From NCBI GenBank assembly GCA_022446815.1, contig JAKVCD010000001.1, positions 1 through 64,000 on the forward strand: a DNA stretch of 64,000 bases, written 5' to 3'. A program made the translations under genes and the position numbers. The notes beneath the pieces are model-generated. The model was not told the origin of the DNA. It was given only the letters and a program-made list of their open reading frames with translations, and ran no database searches. Below are positions 53,472-62,518 of the stretch, in pieces (within the stretch, counting starts at the first letter, position 1; every line of letters starts with the position of its first letter). The stretch is from Planctomycetota bacterium (GTDB lineage Bacteria > Planctomycetota > UBA1135 > GCA-002686595).

Positions 53472-53957
53472 TCAGCCACCACTTTCGTCTTTTGAGCCGT
53501 CGGAGGAGCCTGTCGCCTCCTCAGTGCTCGATCCAGTGACGTCTACCACTTCGACGGCGAAGTTCAGCGCGACGCCAGCCAACGGATGGTTCCCGTCTAG
53601 GGTGACGTCTGTGTTCGTGAGGCCCACGATCGTGACGAGCTGGGCCTGCCCGTCTGGAGTCTGCGCCTGCAGCTGCATCCCGACCTGGAGCTCTACACCA
53701 TCCGGCATGTGCTCTCGGGGGATGGTCTGAATCATCGCCTCGTTCTTCTCGCCATACCCATCCTTGGGGTCGATGCGGACGCTGATCGAGTCTCCAGCGA
53801 CCTTGCCCTCAAGGGCAGCCTCAAGGCCAGGGATGATCTGACCCACTCCATACTCGAAAGCGAGCGGGTCGCGGCCCTCGGATGTGTCGAGGATCACGTC
53901 GTCATCATTCTTGAGGGTGTAGTGGATGGAGACAGTGGCGTTCTTGGTGATCTGCAT
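53472..53957 (-). CDS. FKBP-type peptidyl-prolyl isomerase (SlyD-like)
   Basis: 161-aa folding catalyst with the SlyD layout. It has VSIHYTLKNDDDVILDTSEGRDPLAFEYGVGQIIPGLEAALEGK split over the FKBP core, an insert-in-flap domain (DGYGEKNEAMIQTIPREHMPDG ... DGQAQLVTIVG), and NHPLAGVALNFAVEVVDV. The C-terminus is acidic and Ser/Glu rich, not the histidine-rich metal tail of E. coli SlyD. It is convergent with the isomerase gene and downstream of the tryptophan dioxygenase, 137 bp away. Confidence 0.9.
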   Translation of the reverse strand: MQITKNATVSIHYTLKNDDDVILDTSEGRDPLAFEYGVGQIIPGLEAALEGKVAGDSISVRIDPKDGYGEKNEAMIQTIPREHMPDGVELQVGMQLQAQTPDGQAQLVTIVGLTNTDVTLDGNHPLAGVALNFAVEVVDVTGSSTEEATGSSDGSKDESGG

Positions 53958-54094
53958 GAAGGGATGGTCTGGCTGTGAGAGTGCGTTTGGCGCGAGGTAT
54001 ACGTCAGAGAGGTTCGACTAACTGAACACTCAGGTGGGCTGGATTCCTCAGAAAGTAGGCACAACCCCGCTCGAGAGGTCGAAGAGGCCCCTCT

Positions 54095-55255
54095 CTACTC
54101 TGGATGGAGGAAGCCGTAGTACTCCGGCTTGTCGAGGGGGGGCGCGGCCTCGCGACGGATCTGGAGCGTGCGGATCGCCCAGAGGTCGCGGAAGACTCGG
54201 TACTTGAGAGCTGTCTTGTCGAGGTAGGCGACCCCTGCGGTGCCGCCGGTTCCAGCTCGTCGGCCGATGACGCGCTCTGCCATGCGAGCGTGGCGCTGTC
54301 GGAAGACGACGAACTGCTGCTCGAGCTCGACGAGCGAGTCGAGGACCTCGCGTGGCCACGCTAGGAGCGGCAGCTCGCGATAGGTCTCTACGAAGAGCGC
54401 CGCAGCCCGAATCCGCCGCCTGCGCGCGCCACCCTTCACCTCGTTCGGCGAGAAGAAGGCCCGCACAGAGGCTCCCTCGTCTGCGTACATCTCGTCGATC
54501 CGCTCGACCTCCTCTGGTCCCTTTGCGTTCGACAATGCGATGGAGCGCGATGACGCGCTCTCCGCGTCGTAGGCCCCGAGGAACCTCGTGAGGAAGCGGT
54601 CGAGGGCTGCCTCACCCTCAGGGTCTTCTAAGCTGACGCCGTCGATCGGAGTTCTATAGAGCCACTCGTCGATGGCCTCGCGCAGGCTCGCGCCCTCGGC
54701 CTGAGTCTCACGCACCTTCTGCATCGAGACCGACGGTGTCCCATCCGGCTCCTTGAGCGCTGCGGCAAAGCCCTTCTCTGCCCCGAAGGGGACGCGGTCT
54801 TCCTCCTCAAGGCCCATGACGATCTCGATCTGCCTGAGCTGTCGGCTCTGAAAGCCGCTCGCGGGGAAGAGCTTGTCACGGAAGGCGAGGTACTCGCGCG
54901 TCGTCAGGGTCTCGACGACCTCAAAGTGGTCGGCGCAGCGCCTGAGGATCGTAGTCACACGCTTCAAGCTGCGGACCGCGCCCGAGAGCTCTTGCTCCGC
55001 GACTGGATCTTTTCTGAAGAGATCACGGGCGGTCCTCAGCTCACGAAGGATGAGCTTGAACCACAGCTCAAAGACTTGATGAACCGTGATGAACAGGACC
55101 TCGTCATTCGCGAGCTCATCCTCCGAGTCGGCGAGGCCGCTCTGGAGCGAGGTGAGCTCTTCGATTCGGATGTAGTCCCAATAGGTGGTCGGTTTCTTCT
55201 CAGGCACGGGCGTGAGGTTATCGCCGCGAGGGCTCCGGGCCAAGAAACCCAACAT
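54095..55255 (-). CDS. Tryptophan 2,3-dioxygenase
   Basis: Haem dioxygenase opening the tryptophan indole ring to N-formylkynurenine. It shows TTYWDYIRIEELTSLQSG, DEVLFITVHQVFELWFKLILREL with the active-site histidine, RHARMAERVIGRRAGTGGTAGVAYLD (haem-ligand His region and GTGG loop), and RVFRDLWAIRTLQI. I chose the ATG at 55255, which has a strong Shine-Dalgarno (GGGAGGGGAG) upstream, giving 386 aa. It is longer than Xanthomonas TDO (about 298). It is divergent, 74 bp from the aromatic-synthesis fusion gene. No kynurenine pathway partners are in the window. Confidence 0.88.
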   Translation of the reverse strand: MLGFLARSPRGDNLTPVPEKKPTTYWDYIRIEELTSLQSGLADSEDELANDEVLFITVHQVFELWFKLILRELRTARDLFRKDPVAEQELSGAVRSLKRVTTILRRCADHFEVVETLTTREYLAFRDKLFPASGFQSRQLRQIEIVMGLEEEDRVPFGAEKGFAAALKEPDGTPSVSMQKVRETQAEGASLREAIDEWLYRTPIDGVSLEDPEGEAALDRFLTRFLGAYDAESASSRSIALSNAKGPEEVERIDEMYADEGASVRAFFSPNEVKGGARRRRIRAAALFVETYRELPLLAWPREVLDSLVELEQQFVVFRQRHARMAERVIGRRAGTGGTAGVAYLDKTALKYRVFRDLWAIRTLQIRREAAPPLDKPEYYGFLHPE

Positions 55256-55329
55256 TCCGCTCCCCTCCCGCACCCCAGAGCGTCGATAGAGACAGCGGCG
55301 GCCCCTATCTGCCCCCACGCGCTCTCCCC

Positions 55330-57393
55330 ATGAGCAAACCGGCCGATCCTACCCCCCAGCGCGACGTCTCCCAGCTCCGCGCAGAGCTCGACGAGCTCGA
55401 CGCCAAGTCCCTCGAGTTCCTCGCCCGCCGTCGCGAGCTCGTCAGAGAGGTCGTCCAGGCCAAATCAGCCGATGGTCAGGCCGTGCGCGACCAAGGCCGG
55501 GAGGGTGAGCTCCTCGAGCGGCTCATCGGCCTCGGACGCGAGCGGGGTCTCGACGCCCACTTTGTCACGAAAGTCTTCCGCGAGATCATCGCGGACTCGG
55601 TCCGCCTACAGGTCGAAGACCTCCAGCGCGCAGCCTCGCCCGACGCCTCCGGAGGTGTGATTCAGGTCGCATTCCAGGGTGGCGCGGGCGCCTACTCAGA
55701 GCTCGCCGCAAACGCACACTTCGCCAATCGACCTGAGCGCGTCAGTACCAGCGGCTTCAAGACCTTCGCCGCCGCAGCCCAAGAGGTCGAGGAGGGCCGC
55801 CTCGACTACGCGATCCTACCGATCGAGAACACCACCTCTGGGAGCATCAACGATGTCTACGACCTGCTCCGCTCCACCTCGCTGACCATCGTCGGCGAGC
55901 ACCGCCTGAAGGTTGAACACTGTCTGATAGCCACAGAGTCGACCCCCTTCAACCAGCTCACGCGGGTCTCCTCACACCCCCAAGCCATCCTTCAGTGCTC
56001 CAAATTCCTCGAGAGCTTAGTCGGGGCAGAGCTCGACGCCTACACCGACACAGCTCTAGCGGTGGAGCACATCAAAGAGCTCGGAGACCCCACACACGCA
56101 GCCATCGCGAGCGAAGAGGCGGCGAGGCGCAATGACCTCGTGATCCTCTCGCGTGAGATCGCTAACGAAGAGGAGAACTACACCCGCTTCGTCGTGGTCG
56201 CGCGCCAGCCAGAGCCCTTAGACCCCCTGGTGCCTGCGCGCACATCACTCGTCATGTCTACCGGCCAAAAGGCCGGCTCGCTCGTCGAGGCGCTCCTCGT
56301 CTTCCGCGACCGCGGGCTCGCGCTCTCCAAGCTCGAGAGCCGTCCGATCCCAGGGCGGCCCTTTGAGGAGCAGTTCTATGTGGACTTCGAAGGAGCCGAA
56401 GGAGACGAGGCTGTGATGGGCGCTCTCGAAGATCTGACCCGGGTGACGCGCTACCTGAAGGTGCTTGGTAGCTACCCGCGCTGTGACCACGAGCACACGA
56501 GCCCGAGCCCCAGGGTGATAAGCGAGGCTCCGGCTGCACCGACAGAGCAGCAGCCTGTCGCGAAGGAGGCCAAGGCGCCCGCGGTGTTCTCCAAGAACGT
56601 GAGCGGCTGGCGCCTCGCCAGCAGAGAGCACAAAGCTGAGGACACAATCATCCAGATCGGCAGCCACGAGCTCGGCGGTGAGACGCCGACCTTGATCGCG
56701 GGGCCCTGTGCGGTCGAGTCGGCCGAACAGATCAACACCTGTGCGCGCATCGTCAAGGAGGCTGGCGCGCAGATCTTGCGTGGCGGCGTCTTCAAGCCGC
56801 GTACCTCTCCCTATAGCTTCCAAGGCCTCGGCTATGAGGGTCTCGACCTGCTCGTTGAAGCTGGGCGCGCCCATGACCTCCCGGTCGTGACTGAGGTGCT
56901 CGCTCCGGAGGACGTCGAGCCCGTCGCCGCTCGAGCTGACGTGCTCCAGATCGGCGCGCGCAACATGCAGAACTTCACGCTGCTCAAGAAGGTCGGCTCT
57001 GTTGACCGGCCCGTGATGTTGAAGCGCGGGCTGATGGCCTCGATTGATGAGCTCTTACAGGCCGCTGAGTACATCCTCTCCCATGGCAACCAGCAGGTCT
57101 TCCTCTGTGAGCGCGGGATCCGCACCTTCGAGACCGCGACCCGGAACACCCTCGACCTAGGGGCGATCCCTGTTCTGCGAGAGCTGACTCACCTCCCCGT
57201 GATCTGTGACCCCTCCCACGCCGCCGGGCGCCGCGATCTCGTACCGCCCCTCGTGCGGGCGGCTGGGGCGATCGGAGCCCAGGGGATCATGGTGGAGATC
57301 CATCCTAAGCCCGAAGAGGCCCTCTCAGACGGTCCCCAGGCCCTGCGCTTCCCTGTCTTCCAGGACCTCGCGCGGGAGTTCTTCCAGGGCTGA
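55330..57393 (+). CDS. Chorismate mutase - prephenate dehydratase - ACT - DAHP synthase fusion
   Basis: One 687-residue chain with four domains. Chorismate mutase (about 14-97: LRAELDELDAKSLEFLARRRELVREVVQAK). Prephenate dehydratase (110-292: VAFQGGAGAYSELAA, ILPIENTTSGSINDVYDLL, and the catalytic TRF at 285-287). ACT domain (305-380) with ESRP at 336-339, the phenylalanine-binding motif. A linker (about 384-425). Then a class I-beta DAHP synthase (440-687: LIAGPCAVES with GPC at 458-460, GGVFKPRTSPYSFQG, LQIGARNMQNF, PVMLKRGL, VICDPSHAAG). It thus links the first and late steps of phenylalanine synthesis. CM-PDT and CM-DAHPS fusions are known; this four-part order is unusual. No shikimate-pathway genes adjoin it. 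Confidence 0.93.
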   Translation: MSKPADPTPQRDVSQLRAELDELDAKSLEFLARRRELVREVVQAKSADGQAVRDQGREGELLERLIGLGRERGLDAHFVTKVFREIIADSVRLQVEDLQRAASPDASGGVIQVAFQGGAGAYSELAANAHFANRPERVSTSGFKTFAAAAQEVEEGRLDYAILPIENTTSGSINDVYDLLRSTSLTIVGEHRLKVEHCLIATESTPFNQLTRVSSHPQAILQCSKFLESLVGAELDAYTDTALAVEHIKELGDPTHAAIASEEAARRNDLVILSREIANEEENYTRFVVVARQPEPLDPLVPARTSLVMSTGQKAGSLVEALLVFRDRGLALSKLESRPIPGRPFEEQFYVDFEGAEGDEAVMGALEDLTRVTRYLKVLGSYPRCDHEHTSPSPRVISEAPAAPTEQQPVAKEAKAPAVFSKNVSGWRLASREHKAEDTIIQIGSHELGGETPTLIAGPCAVESAEQINTCARIVKEAGAQILRGGVFKPRTSPYSFQGLGYEGLDLLVEAGRAHDLPVVTEVLAPEDVEPVAARADVLQIGARNMQNFTLLKKVGSVDRPVMLKRGLMASIDELLQAAEYILSHGNQQVFLCERGIRTFETATRNTLDLGAIPVLRELTHLPVICDPSHAAGRRDLVPPLVRAAGAIGAQGIMVEIHPKPEEALSDGPQALRFPVFQDLAREFFQG

Positions 57394-57442
57394 GTAGGGG
57401 ATCGCAGGTCGTGGAATGCCGCGACCTCGCTAGAATTCCCGT

Positions 57443-58405
57443 ATGCCCACCACACAAGCTCCCGCTGGCGTCTCCTCCGAAGAGGCCGCTGCGCTCCTCG
57501 CCAGGCCGCTCCTAGACCTCGTCTTCGAGGCGGCCGCTGTGCACCGCGAACACCACGAGCCGAACCGCATCCAGTGCGCGCAGCTCTTGAACGTCAAGAC
57601 AGGCGGCTGCCCAGAAGACTGCGGCTACTGCTCACAGAGCGCACACCACTCAACCGGCCTCGAGCGCGAGCGCCTCTTAGCCGTCGACGAGGTCATAGAG
57701 GACGCGATGCGCGCAAAGGCTGACGGCGCCGACCGCTTCTGTATGGGCGCTGCTTGGCGCGAAGTGAAGGACGGGCCGGAGTTCGACCGCGTTTGCGAGA
57801 TGGTGCGCGGCGTGAAGGACCTCGGGCTCGAGACCTGCGTCACCTTAGGCATGTTGAACGAGGCTCAAGCTGCCAAGCTCAAGGACGCCGGGCTGGACTA
57901 CTACAACCACAACCTCGACACCGGCCGCAGTCACTACGAAGAGGTGACCTCGACGAGGTCCTACGACGAGCGCCTCGACACGCTCCGCCGTGTCCGCGAC
58001 GCCGGACTCTCCGTCTGCTGCGGCGGCATCCTCGGACTCGGTGAGGGTCGCGAGGCGCGCGCTGAGCTTCTCGCCGAGCTCGCCAACATGGAGCCCCAGC
58101 CTGACAGCGTCCCGATCAACGACCTGGTCCCGATCGAGGGCACGCCGATGGAGCAGAACGAGCGCGTCGACTGGACCGAGCTCGTGCGCGTCATCGCGGC
58201 AGCGCGCATCTTGATGCCTCACGCCTATGTGCGACTCTCTGCTGGAAGGACAGAGCTCTCAGAGGAAGGTCAAGCGCTCTGCTTCCTCGCTGGCGCGAAC
58301 TCGATCTTCGTAGGCGAGAGCCTCCTCACGACACCCAATCCGAGCCCCGGATCGGACGCTGCGCTCTTCGCCAAGCTCGACCTCGAGCCTCTCGTCTCGG
58401 AGTGA
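57443..58405 (+). CDS. bioB: Biotin synthase
   Basis: Radical SAM enzyme inserting sulfur into dethiobiotin. The 320-aa protein has [23 protein letters not shown] with the CxxxCxxC ligands of the 4Fe-4S cluster. It also has [30 protein letters not shown] and [20 protein letters not shown] (cysteine and asparagine/aspartate positions typical of BioB), GGILGLGE, and RLSAGRTEL with the arginine of the 2Fe-2S site. First gene of the bio operon, 4 bp from bioF-bioD. Confidence 0.96.
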   Translation: MPTTQAPAGVSSEEAAALLARPLLDLVFEAAAVHREHHEPNRIQCAQLLNVKTGGCPEDCGYCSQSAHHSTGLERERLLAVDEVIEDAMRAKADGADRFCMGAAWREVKDGPEFDRVCEMVRGVKDLGLETCVTLGMLNEAQAAKLKDAGLDYYNHNLDTGRSHYEEVTSTRSYDERLDTLRRVRDAGLSVCCGGILGLGEGREARAELLAELANMEPQPDSVPINDLVPIEGTPMEQNERVDWTELVRVIAAARILMPHAYVRLSAGRTELSEEGQALCFLAGANSIFVGESLLTTPNPSPGSDAALFAKLDLEPLVSE

Positions 58406-58409
58406 TGCG

Positions 58410-60233
58410 ATGACGGGAGGGCTCGATGACGCGCTGCGGCGCGCGCAAGGAGAGCGCGCAGCCAGAGGCCTCGCGCGCACCCTTGAGCTCCCCGAGCAGG
58501 CGCGGCACGACTTCACCTCGAACGACACCCTCGGCCTAGCCAGGGATCCCGCGGTGATCGAAGCAGGCCGTGCTGCGCTTAGGGACTACGGCGCTGGCGC
58601 GCGCGCCTCTCGCCTCTTAGGCGGCGGCTCTCCACTAGACCAAACGCTTGAGGCCGCCGCAGCCGATTGGCTCGGCGCAGAGGCTGCGCTGCTCTTCCCC
58701 ACCGGGTACCAAGCGAACCTAGGAGTCGTAACGACCCTGGCAGGCGAAGGAGACGTGATCTGCTCGGACTCGCGCAACCACGCCAGCCTCATCGACGCCT
58801 GCCGTCTCTCACGAGCCCGCACGCTGATCTTTGGGCATGCTGACCCGGCGAGCCTCCGCGAAGCGCTCGAGCAATGCAGCGGCGCCCGCCGAAGAATCAT
58901 CCTCGTCGAGGGGGTCGACTCCATGGAAGGAGACCTCCCCCCGCTAAAAGAGTACGAGGCGCTCGCGCGGGAGTACGACGCCTGGCTCGTCGTCGATGAG
59001 GCGCACGCTGCCGGCGTGGTGGGCCCGGCCGGCGCAGGCGCTTGGCGCGCAGCAGGCCTCTCCGACGAGCGTCTCGCCGCGCGGATCATCACCGGCGGCA
59101 AGGCGCTCGGAGTCGGTGGCGCGCTCGTCGTGGGGAGCGCGACCTTGCGCCAAGAGTTGACGGATCGCGCCCGCGCCTTCGTCTTCACCACCGGCACCCC
59201 CCCCGCGACAGCAGGCGCGCTCCTCGCAGCGATAGAGGCAGCGCGAGCTTCAGACGACCTCCGCGAGCGGCTGCGCGCGAACGCTGCGCGCCTCGCCGAG
59301 GCGCTCTCCCTCCCAGCCCCTGCAGCGGCGATCCTCCCTTACCTAGTTGGGGACAACGAGGCAGCGGTCGCCATCGGCCGCTCCCTCCAGTCAGCTGGAT
59401 TCGACGTCCGCGCCGTACGCCCACCCACAGTGCCGCCAGGGACGGCGCGGCTCCGCATCGTCGTTCACGCTACGCACACCGAGGCCGTCTTAGATGAGCT
59501 CGCTCATCGCGTGCTCGAAGTCGACGTCACGCCTGAGCCTCCGCAGCCCACTGCTCACGCCGCCGCCCCGCTCTGTGTCGTCGGAACAGACACAGAGGTC
59601 GGCAAGACAGTGGTGTCGGCGCTCATCGCCCGCGCGCTCTGCCGGCGCGGCCCCACGCGCTACTGGAAGCCGGTCCAGACCGGCGATGACTGTGACACCA
59701 CTACGGTCTGCGACCTCGCGCCCGAGGTGCACGCTGACGCTCCGGCCTACCGGTTCCCCAGGCCAGCCTCGCCACACCACGCCGCCGAGTCCGCCGGCGC
59801 AGAGATCGATATCGAGCGCATGGACGCGGCCTATGAAGAGGAGCGAGCGCGCGCGCAGGGCGCGCTCTTACTCGAGCTCGCGGGAGGGCTCTTAGTCCCT
59901 CTAGTCGGAGGGACGACGAACCTCGACTGGATCGCGAAGCTGCGTCCACAACTGGTCTTAGTCGCGCGCACCGGGCTCGGCACCTTGAACCACACCCTCC
60001 TGTCCCTCGAGGCGCTTCGATCCCGCGGGCTAAAGGTGGAGGCGCTCTTCCTCGTAGGCGAAGAGCACCTAGACAACGAGCGCACCCTGCGCGAGCTCAG
60101 CGGCGTCGAGCGCGTCTATCACCTCCCCCTCCTCGAGCCCCTCGACGAGGCAGCCCTCGACGCTTGGCTAGACTCGAACGACCTAGCGCCCCTCCTCGGG
60201 CCAGAAGAGAACGCCACACTGAGCAGCTCATGA
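58410..60233 (+). CDS. Bifunctional 8-amino-7-oxononanoate synthase / dethiobiotin synthetase (BioF-BioD fusion)
   Basis: BioF part (1-372): HDFTSNDTLGLARDPAV, LFPTGYQANLGVV, CSDSRNHASLIDACRLS, LVVDEAHAAGVVG, and the PLP lysine K231 in TGGKALGVGG. A short linker follows (about 373-386). BioD part (388-600): P-loop GTDTEVGKT at 392-400, YWKPVQTGDD with the substrate-binding lysine, LLELAGGLLVPLVGG, and LVARTGLGTLNHTLL. The BioF alone is about 370 residues, so both enzymes are complete. bioF-bioD fusions are uncommon. It overlaps bioA by 4 bp (ATGA). Confidence 0.93.
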   Translation: MTGGLDDALRRAQGERAARGLARTLELPEQARHDFTSNDTLGLARDPAVIEAGRAALRDYGAGARASRLLGGGSPLDQTLEAAAADWLGAEAALLFPTGYQANLGVVTTLAGEGDVICSDSRNHASLIDACRLSRARTLIFGHADPASLREALEQCSGARRRIILVEGVDSMEGDLPPLKEYEALAREYDAWLVVDEAHAAGVVGPAGAGAWRAAGLSDERLAARIITGGKALGVGGALVVGSATLRQELTDRARAFVFTTGTPPATAGALLAAIEAARASDDLRERLRANAARLAEALSLPAPAAAILPYLVGDNEAAVAIGRSLQSAGFDVRAVRPPTVPPGTARLRIVVHATHTEAVLDELAHRVLEVDVTPEPPQPTAHAAAPLCVVGTDTEVGKTVVSALIARALCRRGPTRYWKPVQTGDDCDTTTVCDLAPEVHADAPAYRFPRPASPHHAAESAGAEIDIERMDAAYEEERARAQGALLLELAGGLLVPLVGGTTNLDWIAKLRPQLVLVARTGLGTLNHTLLSLEALRSRGLKVEALFLVGEEHLDNERTLRELSGVERVYHLPLLEPLDEAALDAWLDSNDLAPLLGPEENATLSSS

Positions 60234-61501
60234 GCGACCTCCAAGACAGAGACCGGCGACACAGCTGGCACCCCTACACCAGGCACGGGGTCGAGACCTC
60301 ACTCCTAGGCGTCATCGGCGCGGAGGGGAACCGGCTGAAGCTCGACGACGGCAGAGAAGTGATCGACGGCATCTCCTCTTGGTGGGCGACCCTTCACGGA
60401 CACGGACACCCCGCGCTCGTCGAAGCGATGACTAAGCAGGCGCAGGCGCTCGACCACGTACTCTTCGCAGGCTGCACGCATGAGCCAGCGGTGCGCCTCG
60501 CAGAGGAGCTCACTCGAGAGGCCCCCGATGGCTTGACGCGCGCCTTCTTCTCCGACGACGGCTCCACCGCCATCGAGGTCGGCCTGAAGATGGTGCTCCA
60601 GTCCTGGGTGCAGCGCGGAGAGGCGCAGCGCCGAGTCTTCATCGCCCTTGAGGGGGGCTATCACGGCGACACCTTCGGCGCGATGTCCGTCGGGGATCCG
60701 GAGCCCTTCTTCGTCGCCTTCCAACCGATGCTCTTCGAGGTTCGTCGTGTCAGCCCAGACCTCGATGAGCTCACGGCGGCGCTCGACGAGCTCGGTGAAC
60801 GCTGCGCCGGCTTCATCCTGGAGCCGCTGATCCAAGGGGCGGCTGGGATGAAGATGCACTCGATAGAGTTCCTGCGTGGAGCGCGCGAGGCCTTGAGCGC
60901 CCGCGGGCTGCCCCTCATCGCCGACGAGGTCATGACCGGCTTCGGTCGCACCGGCCAGCTCTTTGCCACCCGCAAAGCCGGCGTCTCTCCGGACGTCCTC
61001 TGCCTCGCCAAGGGCCTCACCGGCGGCATGCTCCCGCTCGCCGCCACCCTCGCGACTGAGGAGCTCTTCAGCTCCTTCCTCTCGGAAGACAAGAGCGGCG
61101 CGCTCTTTCACGGCCACACCTTTACGGCTCACCCCATCGGCTGCGCCGTCGCCCTAGCCTCCCTTGAGCTGACCCTCGCTGAAGAGACTCCGGCCAAGCT
61201 AGACGCGATCGGTCAACGCATCGAGACCGCGCTCTTGGAAGAGCTCGGCGGTGAAGCCGACATCCTCCACAACCTCCGCCGCACCGGCGGGGTCGTCGCG
61301 TTTGAGTCTAGGAGCGCCGAGACCGGCTACTTCTCCTTAGACACCTTGGCTCTCCGAGAGGAGGCCTTAGCCAACGGGGTGCTCCTGCGCCCGCTAGGAG
61401 AGACGGTCTACGCGCTGCCGCCGGCGTGTACAACCGAAGAGGACTGCCTGGCGATCGCCAAGGCGATGGCAGCACTAGCCCGCCTCGGCGTCGCCAGCTG
61501 A
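60230..61501 (+). CDS. bioA: Adenosylmethionine-8-amino-7-oxononanoate aminotransferase
   Basis: PLP-dependent transaminase making 7,8-diaminopelargonate. The 423-aa protein has SWHPYTRHG at the N-terminus (typical W..YT), DGISSWWATLHGHGHPALV, FFSDDGSTAIEVGLKM, GGYHGDTFGAMSVGDPE, LIADEVMTGFGRTGQLF and K261 in LAKGLTGGMLPLAATLA. I chose the ATG at 60230, which forms the ATGA overlap with the fusion gene. Completes a BioB/F/D/A set; no bioC or bioH is in the window. Confidence 0.95.
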   Translation: MSDLQDRDRRHSWHPYTRHGVETSLLGVIGAEGNRLKLDDGREVIDGISSWWATLHGHGHPALVEAMTKQAQALDHVLFAGCTHEPAVRLAEELTREAPDGLTRAFFSDDGSTAIEVGLKMVLQSWVQRGEAQRRVFIALEGGYHGDTFGAMSVGDPEPFFVAFQPMLFEVRRVSPDLDELTAALDELGERCAGFILEPLIQGAAGMKMHSIEFLRGAREALSARGLPLIADEVMTGFGRTGQLFATRKAGVSPDVLCLAKGLTGGMLPLAATLATEELFSSFLSEDKSGALFHGHTFTAHPIGCAVALASLELTLAEETPAKLDAIGQRIETALLEELGGEADILHNLRRTGGVVAFESRSAETGYFSLDTLALREEALANGVLLRPLGETVYALPPACTTEEDCLAIAKAMAALARLGVAS

Positions 61502-61504
61502 GCC

Positions 61505-62065
61505 TCAACCCTCGCTTTGTGAGAGGCGCGCGTGCTGCTCCCGGATGAAGGCCTCGAGCGCGCCCGGCCTCATCCCAGCCCTTCTCGCCTCATCGACCGC
61601 CTCCTCGAGCGGCATCTCATGATCGAGCGCGCGCCAGAGCGCAAAGAAGGTGGCGCTGTTCGAGCCCGTACCGCAGACCACGAGGAGCGGTCGGCGTTCG
61701 TCACTTCGCAAGAGATCTAAGGCCTCGTCGGCGTTTCGGTCTGTCAAAGCCTCTGCCCCTAAGAGACCGAGGTCATAGAGGTCGATCCGATAGTCGAAGC
61801 ACGCACGACCTAAGTCGAAGTCCGGTTCCTCGCCTGGGAAGCCGAGGTGGAGGATGTTCCGGAACCCGCGTCGATATGCGAGCTCTACGTCCGGCGCAGT
61901 GATCCCACCTCCGAACCAAACTTCGCCGCACTTCGAGACGTTCCGGAGTCCACCGAACTGAGCCGCCTCTAGCTCAGCCCACGACGAGAGCGGAGCGACA
62001 GCGGGCGGCTGGAAGAGCTCGCAGCTCGTCGTCGAGAGGAGGAGCAGGGCTGCGAGCGCTCTCAC
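61505..62065 (-). CDS. Phosphatase-like lipoprotein with altered P-loop
   Basis: 186-aa exported lipoprotein (LLLLSTTSC, Cys15). The body resembles the DUF442/beta-lactamase-hydrolase-like tyrosine-phosphatase fold: VWFGGGITAPDVELAYRRGFRNILHLGFPGEEPDF, then PLLVVCGTGSNSATFFALWRAL at about 126-147. The P-loop cysteine (C131) is kept, but the preceding His is Val and the arginine expected near residue 136 is Asn. Activity is therefore doubtful. The start is the GTG at 62065, overlapping the DUF423 stop as GTGA with a strong GGAGG upstream. Function is not established. Confidence 0.65.
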   Translation of the reverse strand: MRALAALLLLSTTSCELFQPPAVAPLSSWAELEAAQFGGLRNVSKCGEVWFGGGITAPDVELAYRRGFRNILHLGFPGEEPDFDLGRACFDYRIDLYDLGLLGAEALTDRNADEALDLLRSDERRPLLVVCGTGSNSATFFALWRALDHEMPLEEAVDEARRAGMRPGALEAFIREQHARLSQSEG

Positions 62066-62433
62066 CCCTCCTCCCTCCTCGAAGTCCACGCGAAGCCGAG
62101 CCATCCGAGGACAAGGAGTGAGCCGCCTATTGGTGTCACCGCGCCGAGCCAGCGAGGCCCGCCGAGCGCCATCACGTAGAGCGTCGTAGAGAAGATCAGG
62201 ACGCCAGCGAGCAAGAGCCAACCCGGGAGATCGCTCGCCTCGCGACGGAGCCGCATAAGTCCGAAGCCCATGATCGCTAATGCGTGGACGCCATGATGGA
62301 AAGCGCCAGTCTCCCACCACTCGAGCTGCTCTGTGCTCACGCGCTCTTCCAACCAGTGGGCGCCGAAGGCTGCGTGTATAACGAAGGTGGCGCCGAGGAT
62401 CGCGCCTATAAGGATCCAGTTAGGTCTCATCAT
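62062..62433 (-). CDS. DUF423 membrane protein
   Basis: Small 123-aa membrane protein, function unknown. Family blocks: GAILGATFVIHAAFGAHWLEERV (GAFGAH-like), WWETGAFHHGVHALAIMGFGL, LLLAGVLIFSTTLYVMALGG and LGAVTPIGGSLLVLGWLGFAW. Four hydrophobic helices. It overlaps the downstream lipoprotein gene by 4 bp, suggesting one transcript. Confidence 0.88.
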   Translation of the reverse strand: MMRPNWILIGAILGATFVIHAAFGAHWLEERVSTEQLEWWETGAFHHGVHALAIMGFGLMRLRREASDLPGWLLLAGVLIFSTTLYVMALGGPRWLGAVTPIGGSLLVLGWLGFAWTSRREEG

Positions 62434-62466
62434 CCGCGAATCCTACCTACCTCAGCGCTCAAACGA

Positions 62467-62502
62467 AGCGCCCCCCACCCAGCGAGCTGAGAGGGGGGCG
62501 CT
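62467..62502 (-). terminator. Hairpin terminator after the VWA gene
   Basis: AGCGCCCCCC and GGGGGGCGCT form a perfect 10-bp stem around a 16-nt loop (62467-62476 and 62493-62502). On the minus strand it is followed by a short T-rich stretch. It lies 17 bp after the VWA stop. Confidence 0.7.
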
Positions 62503-62518
62503 AAGAGAAGGGGTCGGC

